From assembly GCF_932294415.1 (NCBI RefSeq), contig NC_065543.1, forward strand, positions 25,290,530-25,354,529: 64,000 bases of DNA. The letters run 5' to 3'. Under the pieces are notes generated by a model. That model did no database searches. It worked only from the letters and a program-made list of their open reading frames with translations, and was not told the DNA's origin. Source of the DNA: Quercus robur. Lineage: Eukaryota > Streptophyta > Magnoliopsida > Fagales > Fagaceae. Positions 22,124-33,655 of this stretch are shown in pieces (the stretch's first letter is position 1; the number at the start of each line of letters is the position of its first letter). The position numbers and the translations under genes are program-made.

Positions 22124-25100
22124 TTGAACATGGCATCATTTAGCCCACTTGTAACTATTCTTAATCAAAACAAACTGACTGGATCCAACTATGTTGACTG
22201 GAAAAGAAATTTGGACATAGTTCTCACAGCTGAAGAGCACAAATATGTGCTTACTAAACCATGTCCCAGCTTTCCTTCATTAGATGCTCCTTTTGAGGAA
22301 AAACAACGATATGATCGTTGGCAAAAATCTAATGAGATGGCCAAGTGCTACATCCTAGCATCTATCTCAAATGTTCTACAGCATCAAATGTAGGATGTAG
22401 AACTAGCTTTAGACATCATGCTAAGTCTGAAGGAGATGTTTGGTGAGCAAGGCCGTTCTGCAAGGCAAAAGACTATGAGGCAAATTTATAATACCAAAAT
22501 GGCTGAAGGAAGTTCAGTAAGGGAGCATTGTCTTACAATGATCTCTAATCTGAATACATTGGAAGTTTTAGGTGCCGATATTGATGGAGAATCCCAAGTG
22601 GATATGATACTCCAGTCACTACTAGAATCATTCAAGGAATTCAGACTTAATTATAATACGAACAAAAAAATTTACTCATTTTCTGAATTAATGAATGAGT
22701 TGGTAGCGGCGGAAGGCATCCTTGGTACTTCTAATGTTGAAGCCAATGTGGGTGAAGCTTCTACTTCTCAACCTAAGTCAAAAGGCAAGGGTAAGAAGAA
22801 GAAGAAGAAGGACTTCACCAAGCAAGAGGGCAAACAAATTGCCTTAGGGCTTACTGATAAAGGAAAGAAGATCAAAGGAAAATGTTTCCATTGTGGTGAG
22901 AAAGGACATTGGAAGAGGAATTGTCCAATATTCAAGGCTGCCAAGAATAAGGGTATGAATAATACATTCCTTCTAGAAATATGTTTGGTACAGAATCCAA
23001 CAAATTCCTGGTGTGTGGATTCAGGTTGTACTAATCATATCTGCAATTCCTTGCAGGGGTTCCAGGAGACCAGAAAGCTTAAAGAAGGGGAATTGTTTCT
23101 TACTTTGGCTGATGGGAGCAGGATTCCGGTTGTAGCTGTTGGTGTTTATAATTTATGTTTTGAGTCTAGAGTTTTAATATTGGAAGACTGTTTGTATGTA
23201 CCTAATGTTCGTAGGAATTTAATTTCTGCTACTTACTTAGGTAAACATGGATATTGTGTTATCCTTAAAGACAATGTTGTAATAAAGAAGGGTAAAATGT
23301 TTATCTATTCTGGAAATATTGTGGATGGTCTTTATATTTTAACTCCTGATAAGCATGAATTATATAATTCTGAATTAGATAATGATTCTCATGTAAAATC
23401 ATTAAAGAGAAAGTTTCCTTCAACTAGTGATGCATATCTTTGGCACTTGCGTTTAGGTCATATTAACTCAAATAGGATTCAAAGACTGATCAAAGATGGT
23501 CTCTTAGAGCCCATGGACTTTGATGAATTTCCAGTTTGTGAATCTTGTTTGGAAGGTAAAATGACCAAACGACCTTTTAATGCAAAAGGTAGAAGAGCCC
23601 AAGATTTGCTAGAACTGATACATTCAGATGTATGTGGTCCTATGTCAATCCAAGCAAGAGGTGGTTATGAGTACTTCATCACTTTTACAGATGATTACTC
23701 TAGATTTGGTTATGTGTACCTAATGAAACGGAAGTCCGAAGCCTTTGAAAAGTTCAAAGAGTTTAGGGCTGAAGTTGAGAATCAATTAGGTAAACGCATA
23801 AAGGCCATTCGATCTGATCGTGGTGGCGAATACCTTCTTGGGGATTTTAAGGATTACTTAACTAAGAATGGGATTGTATCCCAATTGACTGCACCTGGAA
23901 CTCCACAACAAAATGGTGTAGCGGAAAGAAGGAATAGGACTCTTTTAGATATGGTTAGGTCCATGATGAGTTATTCAACTTTACCAATTTCTTTTTGGGG
24001 ATATGCCTTAAATACTGCAATGTATCTTCTGAATTTAGTACCTTCGAAGTCTGTTCCTAAAACACCTGTAGAGTTGTGGAATAGGCGTAAGCCTAGTATG
24101 ATACATCTCCATATTTGGGGTTGTCCAGCACATGTGTTGAAAGGAAAGTTTGACAAGTTACAATCTAAAACAGAAGTGGTTTTCTTTGTAGGGTATCCAA
24201 AAGGAACTATTGGAGGTTTATTCTATAGTCATAAAGATAATAAAGTGTTTGTTAGCACAAATGCCAAATTCTTGGAAAATGACTATATGAATGATTATAC
24301 TCCTAGAAGTAAAGTTGTGTTGGCTGAAATGAATGAACCTGTAAATGTACAACCAATAGATGAAACTAGGGATGATGTGAATGCATTAGATACACAAGAT
24401 ACTACTCAAGAGATGTCTAGTACACAGGTGCCTCGTCGTAGTGGGAGAATTGTTCGACCTCCTATAAGATTCATAGGTTTAGGAGAAACTTATGAAGCTA
24501 TCTCAGAAGGAATCGTATCCCTACACTTATGAAGAGGCTATTAATGATATAGATGCACATCATTGGGTTCAAGCTATGAAATCTGAATTAGATTCCATGT
24601 ATTCCAATCAAGTTTGGGATCTTGTAAAGGCGCCTAAGGTCATTAAACCTGTTGGTTGCAAATGGGTTTACAAGAGAAAGAGAGGGATAGATGGAAAGGT
24701 TGAAACCTTTAAAGCAAGGCTAGTGGCGAAAGGGTATACACAAAAAGAAGGCATTGATTATGAAGAAACCTTTTCACCAGTAGCAATGCTTAAATCTATC
24801 AGAATTCTCTTGTCCATTGCTGCTCATTATGATTATGAGATTTGGCAAATGGATGTCAAGACTGCTTTTCTTAATGGCAATCTTGATGAAATCTATATGT
24901 TGCAACCGGAAGGTTTCATAGCAAAGAACCAAGAGCATATGGTATGCAAATTGAAAAGGTCTATTTATGGACTTAAGCAAGCATCTAGGTCATGGAACAT
25001 CAGATTTGATCAAGCAATCAAATCATTTGGTTTTGAACAAAATCTTGATGAACCATGTGTGTACAAAAGACATCAAGATAAAGTAGTAATGTTCCTAGTG

Positions 25101-26090
25101 CTTTATGTTGATGATATTCTACTCATTGGAAATGATGTAGGGGTAATGTCATCAGTAAAGGTTTGGTTGTCAAGCCAATTTGATATGAAGGACTTGGGTG
25201 AGGCTAATTTTATTCTAGGGATCAAGCTTTGTCGAGATCGCAAGAATAAGATGTTAGGCTTATCACAAGCTGGATATATAGATAAGGTTCTAGAACGGTT
25301 TAGCATGCAAAACTCCAAGAAAGGTTTACTTCCTTTCAGACATGGAGTTCCTCTGTCTAATGACCAAAGGCCTAAGACTCAAGAGGATGTAGATATGATG
25401 AGACAAGTTCCTTATGCTTCTGCAGTGGGAAGTCTCATGTATGCCATGCTTTGTACTAGACCAGATATTTGTTATTCAGTAGGCATGGTCAGCCGATATC
25501 AATCAAATCCAGGACCAAAACATTGGCAAGCTGTAAAGCACATTCTCAAGTATCTTCGGAGAACGAGAGATTATATGCTTGTTTACCGTTGTGAGGATTT
25601 GATTCCCATTGGCTATACAGACTCAGATTTTCAATCAGATCTAGATTTCAGAAAGTCCACATCAGGATGTGTTTTCACCTTGGGAGGTGGAGCCATAACA
25701 TGGAGGAGTGTCAAGCAATCTTGCATTGCGGACTCCACCATGGAAGCAAAATATGTTGCTGCTTGTGAAGCAGCAAAAGAAGCTGTATGGCTCAAGAAAT
25801 TCCTTTCTGACCTTGGTGTAGTAAAAATTGAGCAAGTTCCCATTACTTTGTTTTGCGACAATAGTGAAGCAGTTGCACAATCTAAAGATCCAAGGAATCA
25901 CAAGAAAGGAAAGCACATTGAGAGAAAGTACCACATCATTAGAGATATTATTGCTCGTGGAGATGTGGTGGTAGCAAAGATTGAAAGTGCAAATAATTTA
26001 GTAGATCCCTTTACCAAAGCATTGCCTCAAAAGACCTTCGAGTCGCATTTGGAGGGAATGGGAGTTAGATTAGTGCACAACAGTCTTTAG
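22124..26090 (+). pseudogene. Copia gag-pol polyprotein, one stop and one frameshift
   Basis: The start at 22124 gives the usual Gag N terminus (LNQNKLTGSNYVDWKRNLDI). A single in-frame TAG (22391-22393) lies within Gag; the same frame then stays open to 24532. Domains: UBN2-type Gag; zinc knuckle [14 protein letters not shown] (near 22883); protease box [12 protein letters not shown] (near 23010); integrase pre-domain [13 protein letters not shown] and core [18 protein letters not shown] and [15 protein letters not shown]; after a frameshift near 24500-24530, RT with [12 protein letters not shown] and [11 protein letters not shown] (near 25105); RNase H with [10 protein letters not shown] and STMEAKYVA. 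The end [11 protein letters not shown] is followed by TAG and a PPT. Catalytic motifs are intact, so decay is slight. Confidence 0.95.
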
Positions 26091-26104
26091 GACAAGTGGG
26101 AGAT
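26091..26104 (+). promoter_or_regulatory. Polypurine tract of the copia element
   Basis: GACAAGTGGGAGAT directly precedes the 3' LTR start TGTTAGG. Confidence 0.85.
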
Positions 26105-27509
26105 TGTTAGGATTAGTGCCCTTAAATCCTATTGTATGATGCTATGTATGATATTATGTGTGACATTATGTATGACATGATGTATGACTTAATATTGTAA
26201 TTAATAAATTTGTTTTATTATTATCTGAAATAATGGTAACATGAATATTTGGACATTATCATATAGTCCATGAGATGCATAGTACGCGATTTATGTGAAA
26301 AGTCATAGAAGATATAAATTGCAAGTTCTTTGTAAACTCAGAATTTAGTTCGTAGTCGGTGATGAAATTGGGCATTTCATCTGCGAAGACTATAACGTAT
26401 CAACTAAGATGATTTGTCTTGATCATGGAAGTGGTGACTTCTAGTTGATATGTTGATATGTTTTAAGAGTTAAAACATATTGAACTGGACCGCTGTGAGA
26501 TTTATTATTCTTGTAAAGACTGTCAATTGAATAATAAATCTCACGACTTATATTTGCATGAACTCTTAATCCTGAGAGAATAATGGACTTGATCATGAAG
26601 TGTAGGCTGCTTTAATATATCAGGAGTGAGATCTAAAGTAACGGTCAAAACCTCATTATATTGGGCAACCACATTTAGTGTTGATGGAACATATATTCTC
26701 AAGATGGAATTCATAGTCTCTTAACGGAGATATAAAATATTCCCTTGAGATAAGTTTAATGGGTTTAGTTATTCAGAGAGTTAGGCCTAACCACTTTAGT
26801 AAGAAATTACTAAAGTATATATTTATGAAATTGGATTTCATAAATATATGGTGAATAACTTAAAAAGATTAAACCGAGTACTCAAGGATTAAGATATAGT
26901 AATTTACAAAGTGACAGTCTACATTAATGACTTTGTATTACTACGAATATTTTATGAAGGAGTTGCATGAACAATAAAGTCTTGGGATATAATTTATAGA
27001 TAAGGCCTAGAGTACAACTATATTTATATAGTGGTATTAAATATAGTTAATGGTAACTTTGGACTTGTCAAGAGTTGACAGAAAAGCTCAAGGCCCATTG
27101 GAGCTAGTGTCTTATTGGTCCCTTTTGGTCTCACTCCAAGCCACACACTTAAGCCCAATTGGAAAGGTCCAAAAGGTCAGCCCAATTAGATAATTGGTTA
27201 GATACAAAGGGAAAAACGTACAGAATTTTGTGAATGAGAAACATCATTGTAAAATGGTGTAGGCGAGTGTATGTCACTCTCAAATTCATCCTTTGTAACC
27301 AATTGAGAGTCCACACTTCTTGGGCGTTAGTGGAATTGGAGTGAAGATTAAAAGTATTCCCAAGTGCTTCGATCTTAGTTTTTTGAAATTCACTGCTTCA
27401 AGGTATGCTCTCTTATACTTGAATTCTTAAATTTACATAGTGCATGTTATAGATTGTGAATGAAGTAGATCCGTTTAACTTTCCGCTGCGTATATGCATA
27501 TTTCCAACA
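26105..27509 (+). repeat. 3' LTR of the copia element
   Basis: Starts TGTTAGGATTAG and ends TTTCCAACA, followed by the target duplication TTAAT. A few differences from the 5' LTR are indels; most are transitions. Confidence 0.97.
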
Positions 27510-27617
27510 TTAATCGTGTTCCAGTTAACCCCTTTCAGGATTCTCAAGATCCGTATGATGGTTACAACTTGGATAGTGATTAAGAGATTTTGAATAGCTC
27601 CAGAACAGCTCCAGAAT

Positions 27618-27670
27618 AATCTTTGCAGTACGGTTACTATTTAGCTACAGTAACCGCACCAGCAAAGATT
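27618..27670 (+). repeat. Nested inverted repeat (hairpin) upstream of the TATA box
   Basis: Outer arms AATCTTTGC (27618-27626) and GCAAAGATT (27662-27670); inner arms CGGTTACT (27631-27638) and AGTAACCG (27649-27656); a 10 nt loop. All arms pair perfectly. Confidence 0.85.
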
Positions 27671-27754
27671 CCAGACAAATCGCTATTCTTACACAGCACC
27701 AGTCACTGTGCATGAACACTGTTCTAGAAAAGTAAGCGGACAAGCCATTATTCA

Positions 27755-27777
27755 TGAACAGTAACAGTTACTGTTCA
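27755..27777 (+). repeat. 23 bp palindrome (11 bp arms, 1 bp centre)
   Basis: Arms TGAACAGTAAC and GTTACTGTTCA flank one A. The same words (ACAGTAAC, GTTACTGT, CACTGT) recur through 27630-27790. Confidence 0.9.
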
Positions 27778-27907
27778 TCAAACAGTGCCCGATAGAATCA
27801 TTTAGAGTACCATTTGCTTTCAGTGGAAAAGAAATTCACCCTCAATAAAAGCAATCTACTCTCTGGACTTTCAGCAATCTCCTGAAGAATCCAAGGCTTC
27901 CTCCAAC

Positions 27908-27915
27908 TATATAAG
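27908..27915 (+). promoter_or_regulatory. TATA box of the caulimovirid-like pregenomic promoter
   Basis: TATATAAG within CAACTATATAAGGAACC, followed by a leader of about 230 nt before the primer site. This spacing is plausible for a pararetroviral transcript start. Confidence 0.6.
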
Positions 27916-28139
27916 GAACCCTCAAGCTCATTCTTCAGCAAGTTTTCATTTTAGTTCTAGTTCAGTTCTAAAATACCTCCCTTCTCTTTACAACCCTTAG
28001 TCTTGTAAACATATGGCATTCCCAGTTTACACTTGTAACACCATAGTTATGGTCTTCACACTCGTAACCTGTAATTTATATTTCCACACCCAAATGGCCT
28101 CAATCGGCCTCCCCCTTTGTCTGTAACTTACCCCACTTT

Positions 28140-28149
28140 TGGTATCAGA
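28140..28149 (+). promoter_or_regulatory. tRNA-Met primer complement of the caulimovirid-like element
   Basis: TGGTATCAGA, the first 10 of the 12 bases usually complementary to initiator tRNA-Met, directly before the TA repeat. It marks the right end of the insert. Confidence 0.65.
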
Positions 28150-28176
28150 TATATATATATATACATATACATATAC

Positions 28177-28207
<31 letters not shown>

Positions 28208-28246
28208 CATCTATATATATATATATATATATATAGAAAACGCAGC
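28149..28246. repeat. (TA)n with embedded (CATATA)n
   Basis: TA units are interrupted twice by CATATACATATACAT. With the (TA)n at 15067-15085 it brackets the caulimovirid-like insert, so both probably derive from one microsatellite in the host Sirevirus-like element. Confidence 0.9.
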
Positions 28247-29339
28247 TCGATAGGTCATGAAGGTATCAAGCTACTATTGAGAGGCTTGAAAGAGAGTTTT
28301 CAAGGAAGAGAAGCAGCACAAGATGAAAGCAAATAAGAGAGACACCAAAACAAGCAATCAAAGAGCATGTTAAGCATAAAAACACATCCTCAACTCTAGA
28401 TGCAAAGCATTCCTTGATCAAAAGCACACTAAACAAGTCTAACCAATTTTTATTGCAAAAACATGTTTAGACAGTTTAGAGAGCATATACTACCACATGT
28501 ATCACTTGTGATGGCCAAATCACATTGTACTTATACAATAGTATCAAGAGTAGCAAAGAGTATGCGTGTTGTGTGTGAAACTTTTGCAAGAGAGCATAAG
28601 TAAATCATTATATGAAAAGTAATGATATAGGAGGATCAAATACATTTACAAATAATCATAATTGTTTGAAGGGGACTATCACCTTCGAGGTACATCATAT
28701 AACTCCCACATCTCCTAGAAACATGTTTGCAACCATATTGAAAGCTTTTTGATTCTTTTTGCTTTCATGTTCTTTGCATATTTTTCTTTTAAGCATATCA
28801 TGTATGGGCATATAGGAGAAAGAAAAGAAATTACCCAATTATGTAAGTTGAACATCTTGATTTCGCTATGCAAGTGCTACACCTTACCAAGCACGACTTT
28901 TATGAATTGCACACAGATGTTTTATGATTTACAAGTTTTAGCGGTGAGATGGTTATTTATGCCTTTCTCTTAGAATTTTTCAGTCCTTCCCGTCAAAAAG
29001 AGTGATTTAAGATATGAAAGATAAGAGATCAACCAAATCATACAAATCACATAAAAGAGCCACAAAGCTCAGATTGCTTAGTTGTGCATGAAGATGCTCA
29101 TCTAAGCTAGAAGTGACACAAAGTTGAGAAACTTTGTTCCAAAGGCCATCCAAGGTACAGAAGTACCAATATACACATACACACACTGTTTTTGTATTTT
29201 CTGATTTTTCCTCTTTTTTTTATTTTCTTATTATTATATTAAAAATAGCTTGAAGCAAAACAAAGACAAACAAAGCATCAGAACTAGATTGACTCAAACC
29301 ACAACACGAACCATGCAAAAGATCAAAAAAGTGAAGGAA
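28247..29339 (-). other. Non-coding internal region of the Sirevirus-like element
   Basis: About 1.1 kb between Gag (right) and the inserted element. No protease, integrase or RT motif in any frame; the ORF at 28749-28973 has no recognisable domain. Pol would be expected here in an autonomous Sirevirus. Confidence 0.55.
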
Positions 29340-32300
29340 TCACTTGGAATTGTTTTCCTTCCAGATGGGAGACCTGGATGGGGATCCTTTCTTTTGCATG
29401 AACCTTTCTTCAGATGGATAAGGAGGAGAGTTGAAACCATTAAAGTTCGAGAGAAGCATGACTGTCTTAAGAAGTTCTCCAAGAGGGGCTAAAGAAAGAT
29501 GGAGTTGATTTTGGTTCTCCAAAGATGACACGCTATTGCTTTTGTTGAGTGGCTAACCACTTATAGCAATTTGGACGAGTGTCCATATGCTCCATAGTAG
29601 TGATAGAAGTGGGGCTTCCTTGGAAGAGACTTCTTGTTGGTGGAACGATGATTATTCTACTTAATCTCTTTCTTACCAACCTTAGGGGGTGCTCCTAGAA
29701 TGGATTTTCCCTTATCACTTTTATCCTCACTCACATTTTCAATTTTAGGATCAGTTACCTCAAAGTTATCATTATTAGTAAGGGGAACAAAAATAACTTT
29801 ATTTAAAGCATTAGAAGAGGTACTACAAGAGGAAAGAGAATGATCATACTCGAGACCTGTTTTGTTGGATACAGATTTTTGGAAGGTCAGCATTTCATCC
29901 AGCTTGACACTTGAAGTCCTTTCCAATTATGCTCTTACTTGAAAGAGTTCAGCATCCAATTTCTTGGTCTTTTCAACAATAAGTTGTTCTCAAATCTCAG
30001 TGCTCCAATTGTTTAATTAGCTTCATCAACCTTGGTGGAGTGTTCCTCATGTTCCAACTCCACTTCACTGAGCTTTCTCGTAGCCAACTTGTAGAGCTTC
30101 TCATGCTTCTTAAAGACCTTGCACAACTTAGTGTAAGTAGTGTGGATGTTATCCTGTTCATCCATCTTCTCAAACTTTGATTCTATGAGCTCTTCTTCCT
30201 TATCAATTTGGTCTATTGCTTCCTCAAGGGACTCAACAGTGGCTGTGAAAGTACTCATTATTCCATCTTGGTCACTTTCATCAAAATCAGCTTCTGGTTC
30301 TGTATCACTCAAGGTGGTAGCTAGGGCTTTGCTCTTTCCAAGGGATTTGAGATAAGTTGGACATTCTTGCTTCATGTGTCTATACCTTTGACATCCATAG
30401 CATTTAGGCTCAGAAGGAACACTGTTGCCTTTGTTGGGGTTTATGCCCTAAAATCCAATTTATTGGCATGTCATAAATAATTAAATTGTTTAATTATATG
30501 AGCCTATTTATAAATGAAATGCATAGTAGGTGATTTATGTGATGCATAGTATGTGATTTATGTGATTTAGTCACAGAAGTTATAAATCACAAGTTCTTTG
30601 TAAACTCAAAATTTTAGTTCGTAGTCGGTGATGAACTTGGGTATTTCATCTGTAAAGACTATAACGTATCAACTAAGATGATTTGTCTTGATCATGGAAG
30701 TGGAGACTTTTAGTTGATATGTTGATATGTTTTAAGAGTTAAGACATATTGAACTAGATCGCTGTGAGATTTATTATTTTCCTAACGATGGTAAAATGAA
30801 TAATAAATCTCACGACTTCTATTTACATCAACTTTAAATCTTAAGAGAATAATGGACTTGATCATGAGGTGTAGGTTGCTTTGATATATCAGGAGTGAGA
30901 TATAAAAGTCATGATCAAAACCTCAGTATGTTGGGCAGTCACACTTAATATTGATGGAACATATATTCTCAAGATGGAATTCATAATCTCTTTACAGAGA
31001 TATAAAATATTTTCTTAAGATAAGTTTAATGGGTTTGGTTATTCAGAGTGTTGGGCCCAACCACTTTAGTAAGGAGTTACTAAAGTATATATTTATGAAA
31101 TTGGATTTCATACATATTAATGAATAACATAAAGGATTAAACTGAGTACTCAAGGATTAAGATGTAATAATCTTCAAAGTGGCAGTCAATATTCATGACT
31201 TTGTATTACTACGAATATTTTAGTGAATGGGTTACATGTACAATAAGTCTTGGGATATAATTTATTAATAAGGCCTAGAGTGCAATTATATTTATATAGT
31301 GATATTAAATATAATTAATAGTAACTTTGGATTTATCAAGAGTTGACAGAAAAGTCCAAGGCTCATTGGAGTTAGAGTCTTATTTGTTCCCTTTGGTCCC
31401 ATCTCAAGCTACAAACTAAAGTCCAATTGGGTAGGCCTAAAAGGCTAACCCAATTAGATAATCAATTTTTATTTAATAAGAGTTATTAAATAAAGTAACT
31501 ACCATGGTAGTTAGTATGTATGTATGATGAAAAGAAAAGAAAAGAAAAGAAAAGAAAACAGTTTTTTTCTAGAAGGAGAAGAAGAAGGATTTTTCTTTGA
31601 GAATCAATGTACAAAAGGACTGATTTAGAGACCACACTTCTTGGGCACCATGTGGAATTGAGATGAAGTTTAAAGGTATTCTCAAGTCTTGGTTTTGAAT
31701 TTCACTGCATCAAGGTACGTTTTCTATTCTTTGTTCTAGAATTCAAGGTTACATGTTATCTCTTATGAATGAAGTAGATCCATGATTGTTGCTTCCGTTG
31801 TGTGTTTTGTATGAGATACAAAACCAGATTTTCCAATAGCCTTGACCAGCATCCTTGAATTCTCTCTTGCCTTTGTCTTGGGACTTGAATTGAGAGAATG
31901 CAGACTGTTTGCGACCCTTATCACCTGTTTTGGCATTCACATTTTGATAAACTTCTTGAATTGTCTGGTGATATAAGATTTTAACTTGTTATCCTCATCT
32001 TCAAATGACTTATCGTTATCATCATTCTTAATCTTTAAAGCCATGTTCTTGCCTTTGCTACCCTTGCCAACCCTAGTTCATAGGTTTGCAAGTTCCCGAT
32101 CAGCTCTATCAAAGGAATAGAGTCAAGATCCTTTGATTCTTCTATGGCAGTGATCTTGGCATGGAATCTTTCCAGAAGAGATCTAAGGATCTTCTTGAAA
32201 ATCTAGGTCTCCGAAATCTGTTCTCCAAGATTGAAGGATGAATTCACTATGTCCTTGAGCTCGAATGACTCGTCCTCACCCATCCTTATTTCCTTAAAAC

Positions 32301-32690
32301 TGGTAGTGAGCCTTTGGAGCTTGGAGTTTTTAACAGCTTTTGTGCCCTCGTAGGTATTTTGAAGAATAGTCCATGCTTTCTTCACATTGTCAGTTGAAGA
32401 GATCTTCTTGAATTCTTCATTGGTCATAGCACTAAACAGAGCATTCAGTGCTCTAATATTAAAATTTGCAACTTTGATATTAGTATCATCCCACGTTGCT
32501 GGTGGCCTTTCAGGTTTCTCCTAACCTACTTCAACTGCAAGCCATACTTTCTCATCTAAAGATTGCAAAAGGGCTCTCATGCATACTTTCCAGTATGCAT
32601 AGTTAGTTCCATCAAATAAAGGAGGAATAATCAAGGATTGCCCACGATCCATAACAGTAGGGGTGAATGGATCACACAACAAAGATTAAA
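29340..32690 (-). pseudogene. Sirevirus-type Gag, broken and split by a solo LTR
   Basis: Minus-strand order: UBN2-type Gag core (32203-32427, KAWTILQNTYEGTKAVKNSKLQRL); Lys-rich linker (about 31850-31940); then the solo LTR insertion; zinc knuckle CYGCQRYRHMKQEC (about 30360-30405) followed by the Sirevirus-like PTYLK; an acidic region and coiled coil (30013-30340); a Ser/Lys-rich section (29657-29926); a second, degenerate knuckle near 29590 in which Cys is replaced by Tyr and the frame is lost; and a Pro-rich C terminus (29340-29531). Several stops and frameshifts. No protease follows. Gag may have sufficed for packaging in trans. Confidence 0.8.
30432..31838 (+). mobile_element. Solo LTR of a copia family related to 19582-27509
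   Basis: 1,407 bp, TGTTGGGG...TCCAATA, flanked by the 5 bp duplication GCCTT (30427-30431 and 31839-31843). It shares long stretches with the copia LTRs, for example around TTTGTAAACTCA, AGTTCGTAGTCGGTGATGAA and GGAATTCATA. It has its own (AAAAG)n run at about 31527-31560. The end reads TA instead of CA. A single LTR with an intact TSD is the product of unequal recombination between the two LTRs of one element. It interrupts the Sirevirus-like gag. Confidence 0.95.
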
Positions 32691-32709
32691 GCCTAATCAA
32701 AATGTGCCT

Positions 32710-32721
32710 GCTTTGATACCA
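32710..32721 (-). promoter_or_regulatory. Primer binding site of the Sirevirus-like element
   Basis: On the minus strand TGGTATCAAAGC follows the LTR end with a 2 nt gap (AACAAG). It is one mismatch from the tRNA-Met complement TGGTATCAGAGC. Confidence 0.75.
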
Positions 32722-32723
32722 CT

Positions 32724-33655
32724 TGTTGGTTTAAGATAGCTTGACCTTGATTAATTAATTCAATTACCCAAGTTGATTAATTAGGTTCAATTACATGCAA
32801 ATTGTGAAGACACCAACAAATTATCAAATAAACTAAATGTAGCAAAAAATAAATTTGACATGGTGATTTGTTGACAAATGGGGAAAACCTTGCAAGGCAA
32901 AACCCCACCAGGTGATTTTAAAGTTATCACTCCCAAGAATCTACTAATCAACAACAAGCGGTTACAAATATAAGGAATCTTACCAACTACTTTGGCTTAT
33001 CTTGAAATAGCAACTTACAATTGAACCTTCGCTCCAATACCCAATTAGACTTGATCTTGTAGTAGCCTTCTTTCCTTTGATTCACAAATCTCTAGTTTGT
33101 GACTAACACTTTACACGGATCACAGTACGTGACTAACTCCAGCAACTTGAACAAATGTTAGTAGCTGTAAAGTTCTTCACTTCATCAACAATGAAGATCT
33201 GGAAGCACTTTGTTACAAAACCCTATGGCATACAAATGCAGTAGCTTCTCACAGAGAAAGTAAATTTCTTGGTCTTTGTTTCGGTATATGACATCTTTTA
33301 AAATAAGTCGTATGTATGTCTAGGGTTGTGAAACAAAAACCCTAAACAAATTTAAAAGCCTGAGCCGAAATTTAGATATGGAAAACTGAAAATCGTAGTT
33401 CTCGATAGATCAAGCTGTTATCGAGCTATCTATCGAGCTTCACATTAAGTCTCGATAGCAGGTATCTGTTGAGCTATCTGTTGAGACTTAATGAATAACT
33501 TTTCTTCACTTATTTCTTGGATCAATCTTCATGTATTTAATACTTGACTTGAACAACATGTTTCTTGTAGTACTAAACCCATCTTAGATCTACCCAATTA
33601 CAAATAAAGTGCATTTTGTCAAAGGATTAGCCAATTACAAAAAATATGTCCCTAA
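32724..33655 (-). repeat. 5' LTR of the Sirevirus-like element
   Basis: The + strand begins TGTTGG at 32724 and ends near CCCTAAC at 33655; length matches the partner at 11940-12869. The terminal CA is damaged at the right end. TCTCGATAG / GAGCTATCTATCGAGC words lie at 33400-33487, as in the partner LTR. Confidence 0.75.

Larger units (their letters stand above)
19582..27509 (+). mobile_element. Ty1/copia LTR retrotransposon, nearly full length
   Basis: 7,928 bp with two LTRs (1,404 and 1,405 bp, TG...CA), a tRNA-Met PBS, a gag-pol region in copia order (Gag, PR, IN, RT, RH) and a PPT. It is flanked by the 5 bp target duplication TTAAT (19577-19581 and 27510-27514). By eye the LTRs differ at about 30-35 positions (about 2.4%), so it is fairly recent. 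One in-frame stop and one frameshift in the coding region make this copy non-autonomous. It is inserted in the caulimovirid-like element. Confidence 0.97.
27515..28149 (+). mobile_element. Endogenous caulimovirid-like element, 3' segment with promoter
   Basis: Resumes after the copia TSD. A short tail of the last ORF ends with TAA near 27580. It is followed by an intergenic region with strong inverted repeats (27618-27670 and 27755-27777), a TATA box (27908-27915) and a leader ending at a tRNA-Met complement (28140-28149) that abuts a TA microsatellite. Pararetroviral minus-strand synthesis starts at this primer site, so an insert ending there fits a linearised viral-type genome. Confidence 0.6.
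11940..33655 (-). mobile_element. Sirevirus-like, pol-less LTR retrotransposon opened by nested insertions
   Basis: Two related LTRs of about 930 bp (11940-12869 and 32724-33655) face each other in the correct minus-strand order: 5' LTR and PBS at the right, Gag, a plant transposon protein ORF, multiple purine tracts, then the 3' LTR at the left. Inserted in it are a caulimovirid-like element (15086-28149, itself containing a copia element) and a solo LTR (30432-31838). Without these inserts it is about 7.2 kb. No protease, integrase or RT remains in the host sequence. No matching 5 bp duplication is visible at the ends, so recombination between two copies cannot be excluded. The LTRs differ clearly by eye, so the insertion is old. 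Confidence 0.7.
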
